This document shows, one piece after another, positions 22,567 to 32,223 of a stretch of DNA of 44,913 bases. The notes under the pieces were generated by a model. That model saw nothing but the letters and a program-made list of their open reading frames with translations. It had not been told where the DNA came from and did no database searches. Source of the stretch: Myroides odoratimimus (lineage in GTDB: Bacteria > Bacteroidota > Bacteroidia > Flavobacteriales > Flavobacteriaceae); the NCBI RefSeq assembly GCF_001485415.1, contig NZ_BCMQ01000027.1:1-44913 (forward strand). Reading direction: 5' to 3'. The position numbers and the translations under genes were made by a program. The first letter of the stretch is position 1, and every line of letters begins with the position of its first letter.

Positions 22567-25270
22567 TCCTAAGCCAATTGACGGTGCTGAACTATTAAGT
22601 GAAGTTATAGCACAAGTAAAAGATGCTGAGAACGAATACCATGAGGATTCTCTTAAGCTTTTTATTTATAATGTTTTACCGGGTACTACTAGTGCTGCAG
22701 GTGTTAAAGCAAAGTTTTTAAAAGAAATTATCTTAGGTGAGGTTGTAGTAAAAGAAATTACTCCAGCTTTTGCATTCGAATTATTATCTCATATGAAGGG
22801 TGGACCTTCTATTGAGGTTCTTTTAGACTTAGCATTAGGTAATAATGAAGCTATCGCTTTAGAAGCTGCTAAAGTACTTAAGACACAAGTATTCTTATAC
22901 GATGCAGATACATTACGTCTAAAAGAGGCTTTCTTAGCAGGTAACGCTATTGCTAAGGATATCTTAGAGAGCTATGCTAAAGCGGAGTTCTTTACAAAAC
23001 TTCCTGAAGTAGCTGAGAAAATAGAAGTAGTAACTTTCATCGCTGGTGAAGGGGATATCTCTACTGACTTATTATCTCCAGGTAACCAAGCTCACTCTCG
23101 TTCTGACCGTGAGTTACACGGACAGTGTATGATCACTCCTGCTGCTCAACAAGAGATTAAAGCGCTACAAGCTGCACATCCTGGTAAGAGTGTAATGTTA
23201 ATCGCTGAGAAAGGTACTATGGGAGTAGGATCTTCAAGAATGTCTGGAGTAAATAACGTGGCTTTATGGACAGGTAAACAAGCTAGTCCTTATGTACCAT
23301 TCGTAAACATTGCTCCAATCGTAGGTGGTACTAACGGTATTTCACCTATTTTCTTAACTACAGTTGATGTAACTGGAGGTATCGGACTTGACCTTAAAAA
23401 CTGGGTGAAGAAAACAGATGCTAATGGAGAAGTAGTTCGCAACGAAAAAGGTGAGCCTGTATTAGAACAAGTTTACTCTGTTGAGACTGGAACTGTATTG
23501 ACTATTGATACAAAAGCTAAAAAATTATATAATGGAGACCAAGAGCTTATCGATATCGCTAAAGCACTTACTCCACAAAAAATGGAGTTTATCAAAGCTG
23601 GTGGTTCTTATGCTATCGTATTTGGTAAAAAGATCCAAACTTTTGCTGCGAAAGTATTAGGAATAGAAGCTCCTGTAGTATTCGCTCCTTCAAAAGAGAT
23701 TTCTGTAGAAGGACAAGGGCTTACTGCTGTTGAGAAAATCTTCAATAGAAACGCAGTAGGAGTAACTCCTGGAAAAGTGTTACACGCAGGATCAGATGTA
23801 CGTGTAGAAGTTAATATCGTTGGGTCTCAAGATACAACAGGATTAATGACTGCTCAAGAGTTAGAAGCGATGGCTGCTACAGTTATTTCTCCTATCGTAG
23901 ATGGTGCATACCAATCTGGATGTCACACTGCTTCTGTATGGGATAAAAAAGCACAGACTAATATCCCTAAGTTAATGAAGTTTATGAATGACTTCGGGTT
24001 AATTACAGCACGTGACCCTAAAGGAGAGTATCACTCAATGACTGACGTTATTCACAAAGTATTGAATGATATTACAATCGACGATTGGGCTATCATCATC
24101 GGTGGTGACTCTCACACTAGAATGTCTAAAGGGGTTGCTTTCGGAGCGGATTCTGGAACAGTAGCTTTAGCATTAGCAACAGGAGAGGCTTCTATGCCAA
24201 TTCCTGAGTCAGTGAAAGTAACTTTCAAAGGAGATATGAAGCCACATATGGACTTCCGTGATGTAGTGCATGCTACTCAATCTCAAATGTTACAACAATT
24301 CGGAGGAGAGAACGTATTCCAAGGTAGAATTATTGAGGTTCATATCGGGACTCTTCTTGCTGACCAAGCATTTACATTTACTGACTGGACTGCAGAGATG
24401 AAAGCAAAAGCTTCTATCTGTATTTCTCAGGATGATACTTTAATCGAGTCTTTAGAGATCGCTAAGAGCCGTATCCAAATTATGATAGAGAAAGGTATGG
24501 ATAACAGCAATAAAGTTCTTCAAGGATTAATAGATAAAGCAAATAAGAGAATCGAAGAGATTAGATCTGGTGAAAAACCAGCATTAACTCCAGATGCTAA
24601 TGCTAAATATTATGCTGAGGTTGTGATTGACTTAGACATCATTGATGAGCCTATGATCGCTGATCCAGACGTAAATAATGATGATGTATCTAAACGTTAT
24701 ACTCACGATACTATTAGAGAGCTTTCTTTCTACGGAAGTGATAAGAAAGTTGATTTAGGTTTCGTAGGATCATGTATGGTTCACAAAGATGACTTAAAGA
24801 TTGTTTCTCAAATGCTTAAAAACCTTGAAAAACAAAATGGTGAGGTTAAGTTTAATGCTCCATTAGTAGTGGCTGCTCCGACTTATAATATCATTGATGA
24901 GTTAAAAGCTGAAGGAGATTGGGAATATTTACAAAAATACTCTGGATTTGAGTTTAGTGATTTATTACCAAAAACAACTAACCGTACAGAATACGAAAAC
25001 ATTATGTACTTAGAACGTCCTGGTTGTAACTTATGTATGGGTAACCAAGAGAAAGCTGCTAAAGGTGATACAGTAATGGCTACATCTACTCGTCTGTTCC
25101 AAGGACGTGTGGTAGAAGATTCTGAACGTAAAAAAGGAGAGTCTTTATTAGCTTCTACTCCAGTAGTAGTACTTTCTGCTATCTTAGGAAGAATCCCTAC
25201 TATCGAAGAGTACAAATCTTCTGTAGAAGGAATTAACTTAACGAAGTTCAAACCAATTCCTACTAAATAA
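22508..25270 (+). CDS. acnB: Bifunctional aconitate hydratase 2 / 2-methylisocitrate dehydratase
   Basis: AcnB interconverts citrate and isocitrate in the TCA cycle and often dehydrates 2-methylisocitrate. The 920 residues are a little longer than in Escherichia coli (865). An N-terminal helical HEAT-like domain (~1-160) marks the B-type, followed by the swivel domain (SPGNQAHSRSDRELHG and GSSRMSG) and the catalytic domains. Catalytic motifs include GGDSHTRMSKG, while cluster-binding cysteines lie in VGSCMVHKDD and RPGCNLCMGN. The protein is likely cytoplasmic and has an oxygen-sensitive [4Fe-4S] cluster. It is separated from a second aconitase only by an antisense OsmC gene and has a leader with alternative hairpins. 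Confidence 0.95.
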   Translation: MSLYKDYINEIEERKTQGLNPKPIDGAELLSEVIAQVKDAENEYHEDSLKLFIYNVLPGTTSAAGVKAKFLKEIILGEVVVKEITPAFAFELLSHMKGGPSIEVLLDLALGNNEAIALEAAKVLKTQVFLYDADTLRLKEAFLAGNAIAKDILESYAKAEFFTKLPEVAEKIEVVTFIAGEGDISTDLLSPGNQAHSRSDRELHGQCMITPAAQQEIKALQAAHPGKSVMLIAEKGTMGVGSSRMSGVNNVALWTGKQASPYVPFVNIAPIVGGTNGISPIFLTTVDVTGGIGLDLKNWVKKTDANGEVVRNEKGEPVLEQVYSVETGTVLTIDTKAKKLYNGDQELIDIAKALTPQKMEFIKAGGSYAIVFGKKIQTFAAKVLGIEAPVVFAPSKEISVEGQGLTAVEKIFNRNAVGVTPGKVLHAGSDVRVEVNIVGSQDTTGLMTAQELEAMAATVISPIVDGAYQSGCHTASVWDKKAQTNIPKLMKFMNDFGLITARDPKGEYHSMTDVIHKVLNDITIDDWAIIIGGDSHTRMSKGVAFGADSGTVALALATGEASMPIPESVKVTFKGDMKPHMDFRDVVHATQSQMLQQFGGENVFQGRIIEVHIGTLLADQAFTFTDWTAEMKAKASICISQDDTLIESLEIAKSRIQIMIEKGMDNSNKVLQGLIDKANKRIEEIRSGEKPALTPDANAKYYAEVVIDLDIIDEPMIADPDVNNDDVSKRYTHDTIRELSFYGSDKKVDLGFVGSCMVHKDDLKIVSQMLKNLEKQNGEVKFNAPLVVAAPTYNIIDELKAEGDWEYLQKYSGFEFSDLLPKTTNRTEYENIMYLERPGCNLCMGNQEKAAKGDTVMATSTRLFQGRVVEDSERKKGESLLASTPVVVLSAILGRIPTIEEYKSSVEGINLTKFKPIPTK

Positions 25271-25308
25271 TATACGCTAAATAGAAATATTTAAATGTAG
25301 TTAATATA

Positions 25309-25347
25309 GAACGAGCCTATCTAATATTAGATAGGCTCGTTTTTTTA
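25309..25347 (+). terminator. Bidirectional terminator, acnB / OsmC
   Basis: ACGAGCCTATCTAAT and ATTAGATAGGCTCGT are perfect inverted halves (25311-25340), A-rich on the left and T-rich on the right, between two convergent genes. Confidence 0.85.
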
Positions 25348-25357
25348 TGGGATCACG

Positions 25358-25822
25358 TTAATCAATGCATTGTGCATGATGTTCTATTTCAAAATTGCAA
25401 GAATTAGCAATAAAGCAAAGTTTGTTGGCTTGAACATGTAGTTGTAGCGCTAGTTCTTTTTGTGATTCATCTCTGATGCGTACTATCGGATTTAAAACCA
25501 CCTTGGTTATACGTCCACTACCATCATCATTTAGTACTAACGTAGCCTCCGAATTATCTTCATAAGCAAGCACTTCTATATCGTGTTGCTGGCATACGTA
25601 TAAATACGACATCATATGACATGATGTAAGAGCGCTTAGCAATAAATCTTCTGGATTTAGCAACGTAGGGTCTCCTTTAAAGGCTTTGGCTGCTGAAATA
25701 GGTAAAATATCTTTTCCTTCTATTTTGATGGTATGGCTTTTAGCATACACCTTTTTGTTCGACTCTTTTTGCTTGTCGATAGCAATCCAATTTAGCGCAG
25801 CTTTAAAAAGATGTTTGTACAT
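25358..25822 (-). CDS. OsmC/Ohr-family peroxide-reducing protein
   Basis: A 154-residue OsmC-like protein that probably reduces organic peroxides through a cysteine pair. C68 (LLLSALTSCHMM) and C136 (NKLCFIAN) occupy the two conserved cysteine positions, and the domain has the family's swapped helices and sheets with PEDLLLSALTSC. The N-terminal LFKAALNW segment is typical. It is on the minus strand between the two aconitase genes, whose [4Fe-4S] clusters are damaged by oxidants. A link to protection of those enzymes is only an inference from position. The promoter was not identified. Confidence 0.88.
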   Translation of the reverse strand: MYKHLFKAALNWIAIDKQKESNKKVYAKSHTIKIEGKDILPISAAKAFKGDPTLLNPEDLLLSALTSCHMMSYLYVCQQHDIEVLAYEDNSEATLVLNDDGSGRITKVVLNPIVRIRDESQKELALQLHVQANKLCFIANSCNFEIEHHAQCID

Positions 25823-26129
25823 GGTGTTTGTTTTAAATAAGACGATGAATTCATAAGTAGCATTTGCTTACCTATATATCATAGTTGGCGAGTTTAGGTA
25901 AGGGCAATAATTCCTCTTATTAGTTTGATTCAAATTTAAACAAAATACTCAACTAATCATTTGTTGTGATATTATACTTAGACATAGTATTATAGTCTAT
26001 TTTGTAAACTTATTTCAATTAAATAGAATCATTTTAAATATATTGTTTTAACATTTATATAGAATTTATTAGAGGTAAAAAACTGTAAATTGTCTTAATA
26101 ATTTAAATTGTAAAAAAAAGAACTTTATT
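25823..26129. other. Divergent intergenic region upstream of second aconitase
   Basis: A 307-bp, extremely AT-rich gap. Near-matches to the TAnnTTTG box occur (for example TAAATTG just before 26130), but none is exact. No gene or hairpin was seen. Confidence 0.4.
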
Positions 26130-28391
26130 ATGGCTTTTGATATTGAAATGATTAAAAAAGTGTATGATAAGATGCCTGACCGCGTAGCGAAAGCTCGTGA
26201 ACTAGTAGGTCGTCCATTAACACTTTCAGAAAAGATTTTATATACTCACTTATGGGATGGGACACCATCACAATCATTTGAGAGAGGTAAAGACTATGTA
26301 GACTTTGCACCAGACCGTGTAGCGTGTCAAGATGCAACAGCTCAGATGGCTTTATTACAATTTATGCACGCTGGAAAAGAAAAGGTAGCCGTGCCAACTA
26401 CAGTACACTGTGACCACTTAATCCAAGCAAAAGTAGGTGCTGCTACAGATCTTCAAACAGCACAAAACCAATCATCAGAGGTGTTTAACTTTTTATCTTC
26501 TGTATCTAATAAATATGGTATTGGTTTCTGGAAACCAGGAGCAGGTATTATTCATCAAATTGTACTAGAGAACTATGCTTTCCCAGGAGGATTAATGATT
26601 GGTACAGATTCACATACAGTTAATGCTGGTGGTCTAGGTATGTTAGCTATAGGTGTAGGTGGGGCTGATGCAGTAGATGTAATGTCTGGTATGGCTTGGG
26701 AATTAAAGTTTCCTAAATTAATAGGTGTGAAATTAACTGGTAAGTTAAACGGTTGGACTGCCCCTAAAGACGTTATTCTTAAAGTAGCAGATATTCTTAC
26801 TGTAAAAGGAGGAACAGGAGCTATCGTAGAGTATTTCGGTGAAGGAGCTACTTCTATGTCATGTACTGGTAAAGGTACTATCTGTAATATGGGAGCAGAG
26901 ATAGGAGCGACTACTTCTACATTTGGATATGATGATTCAATGAGAAGATATTTAGCAGCTACAGGTCGTCAAGATGTAGTGGATGCTGCTGATAAGGTAG
27001 CTGAACACTTAACAGCAGATGCTGAAGTGTACGCTAACCCAGAAAAATACTTTGACGAGTTAATAGAAATAAACTTATCAGAATTAGAACCACATATTAA
27101 TGGGCCTTTTACACCAGATAGAGGAACTCCTGTGTCAAAAATGAGAGCAGAGGCAGAAGCTAACGGATGGCCATTAAAAGTAGAGTGGGGATTAATAGGT
27201 TCTTGTACGAACTCTTCTTATGAAGATATGTCTAGAGCGGCTTCTATTGTAGAACAAGCAGTAGCTCAAGGAATCACTCCTAAGGCAGAATTTGGTATTA
27301 ACCCAGGTTCTGAACAAATTCGTTATACAATTGAAAGAGATGGTATCATTGAGACTTTTGAGAAGATGGGAACTAAAGTATTTACCAATGCTTGTGGGCC
27401 ATGTATCGGTCAATGGGATCGTGAAGGAGCTGATAAACAAGAGAAAAACACTATTGTTCACTCGTTTAACCGTAACTTCTCTAAGCGTGCGGATGGTAAC
27501 CCAAATACCCATGCTTTTGTAACATCTCCTGAGATGGTAGCTGCTTTAGCTATCGCTGGTGACTTAGGTTTTAACCCTATCACAGATACACTTATTAACG
27601 ATAATGGAGAAGAAGTAAAATTAGTACCTCCTACAGGTGATGAATTGCCGACTAAAGGTTTTGCAGTAGAGGATCCTGGATATCAAGCACCAGCTGCTGA
27701 TGGTTCAAATGTAGTAGTAGATGTAAACCCTACTTCTAGTCGTTTACAATTGTTAGAGCCATTTACTCCATGGGATGGCAAAAATATTACTGGAGCTAAA
27801 TTGTTGATTAAAGCTTTTGGTAAATGTACTACAGACCATATTTCTATGGCTGGTCCTTGGTTGCGTTTCCGTGGGCACTTAGATAATATTTCTGACAATA
27901 TGTTGATAGGAGCAGAGAATGCTTTTAATCACGAGACAAATAAAGTGAAGAACCAACTGACAGGTGCTTACGGAGCAGTACCTGCAGTTCAAAGAGCTTA
28001 TAAAGCAGCAGGTGTACCAACTATTGTAGTAGGGGACCAAAACTATGGGGAAGGATCATCACGTGAGCACGCAGCTATGGAGCCTCGTCACTTAGGGGTA
28101 AAAGCTGTATTAGTGAAGTCTTTTGCACGTATTCATGAAACAAACCTAAAGAAACAAGGAATGTTAGCTTTAACGTTTGCTAATGAAGCTGATTATGATA
28201 AGATAAAAGAAGATGATACAATCAACTTCTTAGATTTAACTGAGTTTGCACCAGGTAAACAGTTATCATTAGAGTTTGTACATGCTGATGGATCTAAGGA
28301 CATCATCATGGCTAACCATACGTATAACGCTAGTCAAATAGAATGGTTTAAAGCGGGTTCTGCATTAAACTTAATTGCAGCAGGTAAGTAA
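26130..28391 (+). CDS. acnA: Aconitate hydratase, mitochondrial/AcnA type
   Basis: A 753-residue second aconitase of the type related to mitochondrial enzymes, found in Bacteroidota. Residues ~30-110 give substrate contacts (AQMALLQFMH, VHCDHLIQAK), GTDSHTVNAGGLG is a catalytic motif, and the [4Fe-4S] ligands lie in GSCTNSSYEDM and ACGPCIGQW. The C-terminal swivel domain includes KCTTDHISMAGPW and GSSREHAAMEPRHLG, with the conserved catalytic serine region. It is fully distinct from the AcnB-type gene upstream. The isoform division of labour is not predictable here. It ends at a strong terminator. Confidence 0.95.
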   Translation: MAFDIEMIKKVYDKMPDRVAKARELVGRPLTLSEKILYTHLWDGTPSQSFERGKDYVDFAPDRVACQDATAQMALLQFMHAGKEKVAVPTTVHCDHLIQAKVGAATDLQTAQNQSSEVFNFLSSVSNKYGIGFWKPGAGIIHQIVLENYAFPGGLMIGTDSHTVNAGGLGMLAIGVGGADAVDVMSGMAWELKFPKLIGVKLTGKLNGWTAPKDVILKVADILTVKGGTGAIVEYFGEGATSMSCTGKGTICNMGAEIGATTSTFGYDDSMRRYLAATGRQDVVDAADKVAEHLTADAEVYANPEKYFDELIEINLSELEPHINGPFTPDRGTPVSKMRAEAEANGWPLKVEWGLIGSCTNSSYEDMSRAASIVEQAVAQGITPKAEFGINPGSEQIRYTIERDGIIETFEKMGTKVFTNACGPCIGQWDREGADKQEKNTIVHSFNRNFSKRADGNPNTHAFVTSPEMVAALAIAGDLGFNPITDTLINDNGEEVKLVPPTGDELPTKGFAVEDPGYQAPAADGSNVVVDVNPTSSRLQLLEPFTPWDGKNITGAKLLIKAFGKCTTDHISMAGPWLRFRGHLDNISDNMLIGAENAFNHETNKVKNQLTGAYGAVPAVQRAYKAAGVPTIVVGDQNYGEGSSREHAAMEPRHLGVKAVLVKSFARIHETNLKKQGMLALTFANEADYDKIKEDDTINFLDLTEFAPGKQLSLEFVHADGSKDIIMANHTYNASQIEWFKAGSALNLIAAGK

Positions 28392-28412
28392 TTAACTCTA
28401 CAATTCTATATT

Positions 28413-28447
28413 ATAAAGGGTATCTCAATTGAGGTACCCTTTTTTTA
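28413..28447 (+). terminator. Terminator of acnA
   Basis: AAAGGGTATCTCAA pairs with TTGAGGTACCCTTT (one T/G pair), followed by a T-run. Confidence 0.85.
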
Positions 28448-28469
28448 TCTGTTTGAATAGAGATGTTAT

Positions 28470-28492
28470 TAACTTTGAATTAACTAATTTTG
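28470..28492 (+). promoter_or_regulatory. Two candidate -7 boxes of permease gene
   Basis: TAACTTTG (28470-28477) and TAATTTTG (28485-28492) both fit TAnnTTTG. A TTTG at 28452-28455 precedes them, but its spacing is imperfect for either. The second box is 33 bp before the ATG. Confidence 0.5.
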
Positions 28493-28525
28493 CGCTCTAG
28501 TTATAACTAGTAAACAAGACAACAA

Positions 28526-29845
28526 ATGAGTGAAATAGAGGATAAGAAAATAGTATTAGCAGTAGATGAGAAGCCTAAATTAGGGCAGTGGATTCTATTG
28601 AGTGTCCAACATTTATTTGCGATGTTTGGAGCGACAGTCTTAGTTCCTACGTTGACAGGAATGAATCCTGCTATAGCTTTAATATCGAGTGGTATTGGTA
28701 CATTGGTTTTTATCTTTATAACTAGAGGGAAAGTTCCTTCATACTTAGGTTCTTCTTTTGCTTTTATAAACCCTATTATAGCAATGAAAGCTTTAGAAGC
28801 AGATCCTTCTTCAGGAATGCCCGTAGGTAGTTTTTTAGTAGGTAGTTTTCTTGTAGGAGTTGTTTATTCTTTAGTAGCATTATTAATTGCTAAGGCAGGA
28901 ACTAATTGGTTAATGAGGCTATTGCCACCTATTGTAGTTGGGCCTGTTATTATGGTTATAGGATTAGGATTAGCTAGTACAGCCATCGGTATGGTGACTA
29001 ATAATCCTCAAGGAGAATATGACCTAACTTATGTCATGATTGGCCTAGTAACGTTAGCCATAACGATTATTACAGCAATTTTCACACGTGGTTTTCTTAG
29101 CGTTATACCTGTACTAATAGGTATTGTAGGAGGGTATTGCTTTTCTGCAATCATGGGAGTAGTCCACTTCGAAAAAGTGATTGAAGCTAATTGGTTTGAA
29201 GTGCCTAGTTTTATGGTGCCTTTTGTACATTACGAGCCTACTGTGTCATGGTATGTTATTTTATTGATGTTACCTGTAGCTATCGTACCTATTGCAGAAC
29301 ATATAGGGCATCAGTTGGTATTGAGCAAAGTCATTGATAAAGATTTAATAAAAGATCCTGGATTGCATAAGAGTATGTTAGGAGATGGAGTAGCTACTAT
29401 GTTAGCCTCATTGATAGGAGGACCACCTAATACTACTTATGGTGAGAATATTGGAGTATTAGCTATTACAAGAGCCTTTAGTATATATATATTTATGGGA
29501 GCAGCATGTTTTGCTATTCTGTTTGGTTTTTGTGGTAAGATATCAGCTTTGTTAAGTACGATACCTGCACCTGTGATGGGAGGTGTTTCTATTCTCTTAT
29601 TTGGTATTATTGCTTCGAGTGGATTGAGAATGTTAGTTGAGAATGATGTAGACTTTAAGGTAAAGAGAAACCTGATTATTTCATCAGTTATATTGATTAT
29701 CGGTATCGGAGGAGCAGCTATTCATATAGGAGAATTATTCTCATTAGAAGGAATGGCATTGGCATCTATTATAGGGATAGTATTAAATATCGTATTACCA
29801 GGAAGAGTAGATGTGGACTTTGACGATATGTTTAGAAAATCTTAG
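28526..29845 (+). CDS. uraA: NCS2-family uracil/xanthine permease
   Basis: A 439-residue polytopic inner-membrane symporter of the nucleobase-cation NCS2 family. Characteristic segments are LGSSFAFINPI in the first half and GGPPNTTYGENIGVLAITR, which matches the family signature (Asn-Gly-x4-Thr-Arg like), in the second. About 12 to 14 hydrophobic stretches are visible. The E-rich TM8 signature ending in EHIGHQLV carries the conserved substrate-binding Glu and His. Uracil is the usual substrate for this branch, xanthine is the alternative. It is followed by a thioredoxin-like gene with its own promoter, so the two are probably separate units. Confidence 0.9.
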   Translation: MSEIEDKKIVLAVDEKPKLGQWILLSVQHLFAMFGATVLVPTLTGMNPAIALISSGIGTLVFIFITRGKVPSYLGSSFAFINPIIAMKALEADPSSGMPVGSFLVGSFLVGVVYSLVALLIAKAGTNWLMRLLPPIVVGPVIMVIGLGLASTAIGMVTNNPQGEYDLTYVMIGLVTLAITIITAIFTRGFLSVIPVLIGIVGGYCFSAIMGVVHFEKVIEANWFEVPSFMVPFVHYEPTVSWYVILLMLPVAIVPIAEHIGHQLVLSKVIDKDLIKDPGLHKSMLGDGVATMLASLIGGPPNTTYGENIGVLAITRAFSIYIFMGAACFAILFGFCGKISALLSTIPAPVMGGVSILLFGIIASSGLRMLVENDVDFKVKRNLIISSVILIIGIGGAAIHIGELFSLEGMALASIIGIVLNIVLPGRVDVDFDDMFRKS

Positions 29846-29934
29846 TGCAGTTTTAGATAAGTACATTTTTTGTTGTGGCGACTTCTTTATATATTTAACT
29901 CAGAATACATTATAAAAAGATAAACGAAAAGTGG

Positions 29935-29966
29935 TTGTACAATAATTATAACGTAGAATAGGTTTG
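29935..29966 (+). promoter_or_regulatory. Promoter of TlpA-like gene
   Basis: TTG at 29935-29937 and TAGGTTTG at 29959-29966 are 21 bp apart, within the spacing of Bacteroidota promoters. Confidence 0.6.
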
Positions 29967-30018
29967 TAGTATTTGTATAATGAGTATTCTACATTAAAAT
30001 ATTGAATAAAGTAAGAGT

Positions 30019-30588
30019 ATGAGTGAGAAGAATACCAAGAAGAAAGGATGGATATCTAATGCTATATTTATTTTAGTATTAGGAGTTTTTTTATTTACTC
30101 CTTTAGGAGATAGTGCGAAGGTGTGGTTGAATAGGCTTGTGGCTATGAGTCCTAGCTTAGAGAAAGTCGAAAATCAACAAACAGTGAATTACGAGTCATG
30201 GCATTTAATAGATGAGCACGGACAAACTTTTGATTTAGATAAGACTAGGGGAAAAGTGGTTATCATTAACTTTTGGGCTACGTGGTGCCCTCCATGTTTA
30301 GCTGAGAAACCTAGCTTTCAAGAGCTTTATAACGATTATAAAGATAAAGTAGTATTTCTTTTCGTTACCTCAGAGTCTCCTGATAAGGTAAAGGCTTTTA
30401 AAGAGAAGCATCAGTATACTTTACCTATTTATTTTGAGCAGAATGCAGCTCCTGCTGTTTTATTTTCTGAATCTATACCAGCATCTTATGTAATAGATAA
30501 AAAAGGAAATATAGTAGTGCGTAAGTTCAGGGCAGCTGACTGGAATAGCTCTAAGTTTAGAGTAACACTAGACGAATTATTGAAATAA
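30019..30588 (+). CDS. TlpA-family membrane-anchored thioredoxin
   Basis: A 189-residue exported thiol oxidoreductase with an N-terminal membrane anchor (~11-28, NAIFILVLGVFLFTPLG). The thioredoxin domain starts near residue 60 and has the active site W-C90-P-P-C93 (FWATWCPPCLAEKP), with the cis-proline in IPASYVID. TlpA-type proteins reduce disulfides on the periplasmic side, for example during cytochrome c maturation. No maturation gene is adjacent, so the partner is unknown. It has its own TTG/TAGGTTTG promoter and a shared terminator with the GAPDH gene. Confidence 0.9.
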   Translation: MSEKNTKKKGWISNAIFILVLGVFLFTPLGDSAKVWLNRLVAMSPSLEKVENQQTVNYESWHLIDEHGQTFDLDKTRGKVVIINFWATWCPPCLAEKPSFQELYNDYKDKVVFLFVTSESPDKVKAFKEKHQYTLPIYFEQNAAPAVLFSESIPASYVIDKKGNIVVRKFRAADWNSSKFRVTLDELLK

Positions 30589-30607
30589 AAATGTAATACA
30601 TAGAAGT

Positions 30608-30642
30608 ATAAAAAAAGTCCAGCATTAGCTGGACTTTTTTAT
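30608..30642 (+). terminator. Bidirectional terminator, TlpA-like gene / gap
   Basis: AAAAGTCCAGC pairs with GCTGGACTTTT around ATTA, with an A-run on the left and T-run on the right, between convergent genes. Confidence 0.85.
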
Positions 30643-30661
30643 ATATTAAGCTTACTATCTA

Positions 30662-32110
30662 CTAATAGTAAGTATAACGTCTAACTTGAGCGATGTACTT
30701 AGCTAAGCGGATAACTTGGTGGCTATAACCATACTCGTTATCATACCATACGTACATAACTACGTTTTTACCATCTGCAGAAACGATAGTAGCTTTACTA
30801 TCGAAGATAGATGGAGCAGATGTTCCTACGATATCAGATGATACTAATTCGTTATTGATAGAATATTTAATTTGCTCTACTAAGTCTCCATTAAGAGCAG
30901 CTTTGCGCATTACTTCATTTAAATCTTCTACAGAAGTTTCTTTACCAACTTCTAAGTTTAATACTACAAGTGATCCATTAGGTACTGGTACACGGATAGC
31001 GTTAGAAGTAAGTTTACCAGCTAATGATGGTAACGCTTTAGCTACAGCACTTCCTGCACCTGTCTCAGTGATAACCATGTTTAATGCAGCAGCTCTACCA
31101 CGACGGTATTTCTTGTGCATATTATCTACTAAGTTTTGGTCATTTGTATATGCGTGGATAGTCTCTAAGTGTCCTTTTACTACACCGAAGTTATCTTCCA
31201 TTACTTTTAAGATAGGAGTAATAGCATTCGTAGTACAAGAAGCAGCAGACCAGATATCTACTTGGTTTGGATCATACTCAGTGTGGTTAACACCGTGAAC
31301 GATGTTTGGTACACCTTTTCCAGGAGCTGTCAATAATACTTTAGAAGCACCTTTAGAAGTTAAGTGACGTTTTAAATCTTCATCAGTTTTAAAAGCACCT
31401 GTATTATCGATGATTAAAGCATTCTCAATGTCGTATTGAGTATAGTCGATTTCTTCTGGAGCATTAGCAGAAATCATGTGTACTGTAGTACCGTTGATGA
31501 TTAAAGCATTGTTTTCAGGATCAGCGATTACTGAACCTTCGAAGTCTCCGTGTACTGAATCATATTTAAGTAAAGAAGCACGTTTTTCTAAAAGAACTGC
31601 ATCGTTTTTATCACGAGTTACAATTGCTCTTAAACGCATTTGTTGTCCTTTACCGATTTTATTCATTAACTCTCTAGCTAATAAACGTCCGATACGTCCG
31701 AATCCGTAAAGTACTACGTCTTTAGGTACTAATTCTTCTGTTTCTTTAGCATCTTTTAATTTAGAAATAACAAAGTCTAAAGCATTGCTGTGCTTGTTGT
31801 CTTCTAAGTGATATTCATAAGTTAAACGACCGATATCGATTCTAGAAGGTGGTAAGTCAGCTCGTTGAATCGCTTCAGCTATTTCTACAGAATCAAAAAT
31901 ATTGATTGGTTTCCCAACAAATTTTGCAGCATACTCATGTAAGTTAATGATATCGCTAACGCTACGGTCGATAAGTTGGTTACGGAACATTAATAGTTCA
32001 ATAGACTTGTCATACCATAGGTCACTAATAATCTTAATAAACTCTACGCATGCTTTTCTACGATCTGCTTGAAAAGCTAATTCTTTCTCGTAAAGACTAG
32101 TATTTTTCAT
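30662..32110 (-). CDS. gap: Glyceraldehyde-3-phosphate dehydrogenase, long form
   Basis: GAPDH of 482 residues, ~150 longer than the classical enzyme (~335). The extra N-terminal ~120 residues (helical, starting MKNTSLYEKELAFQADRRKA) precede the NAD(P)-binding Rossmann fold, VVLYGFGRIGRLLARELM. The catalytic cysteine is in SAASCTTNAI, and the active-site histidine region is LETIHAYTNDQNLVD. Bacteroidota often have this long GAPDH besides a normal-length one; its cofactor and direction (glycolysis versus gluconeogenesis) cannot be decided here. It lies 113 bp downstream of the DegP-like gene on the same strand and is convergent with the TlpA-like gene. Confidence 0.93.
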   Translation of the reverse strand: MKNTSLYEKELAFQADRRKACVEFIKIISDLWYDKSIELLMFRNQLIDRSVSDIINLHEYAAKFVGKPINIFDSVEIAEAIQRADLPPSRIDIGRLTYEYHLEDNKHSNALDFVISKLKDAKETEELVPKDVVLYGFGRIGRLLARELMNKIGKGQQMRLRAIVTRDKNDAVLLEKRASLLKYDSVHGDFEGSVIADPENNALIINGTTVHMISANAPEEIDYTQYDIENALIIDNTGAFKTDEDLKRHLTSKGASKVLLTAPGKGVPNIVHGVNHTEYDPNQVDIWSAASCTTNAITPILKVMEDNFGVVKGHLETIHAYTNDQNLVDNMHKKYRRGRAAALNMVITETGAGSAVAKALPSLAGKLTSNAIRVPVPNGSLVVLNLEVGKETSVEDLNEVMRKAALNGDLVEQIKYSINNELVSSDIVGTSAPSIFDSKATIVSADGKNVVMYVWYDNEYGYSHQVIRLAKYIAQVRRYTYY

Positions 32111-32223
32111 ATATTAAATTGTGTTGTGATAAATTACTGCAAAAGTCTGTTTTTTTAATGAATTAATCAAGTTGTAAAGTTTAAAATACTCTTTTTAGTG
32201 TATTTATTGGGTGAACCTTACGA

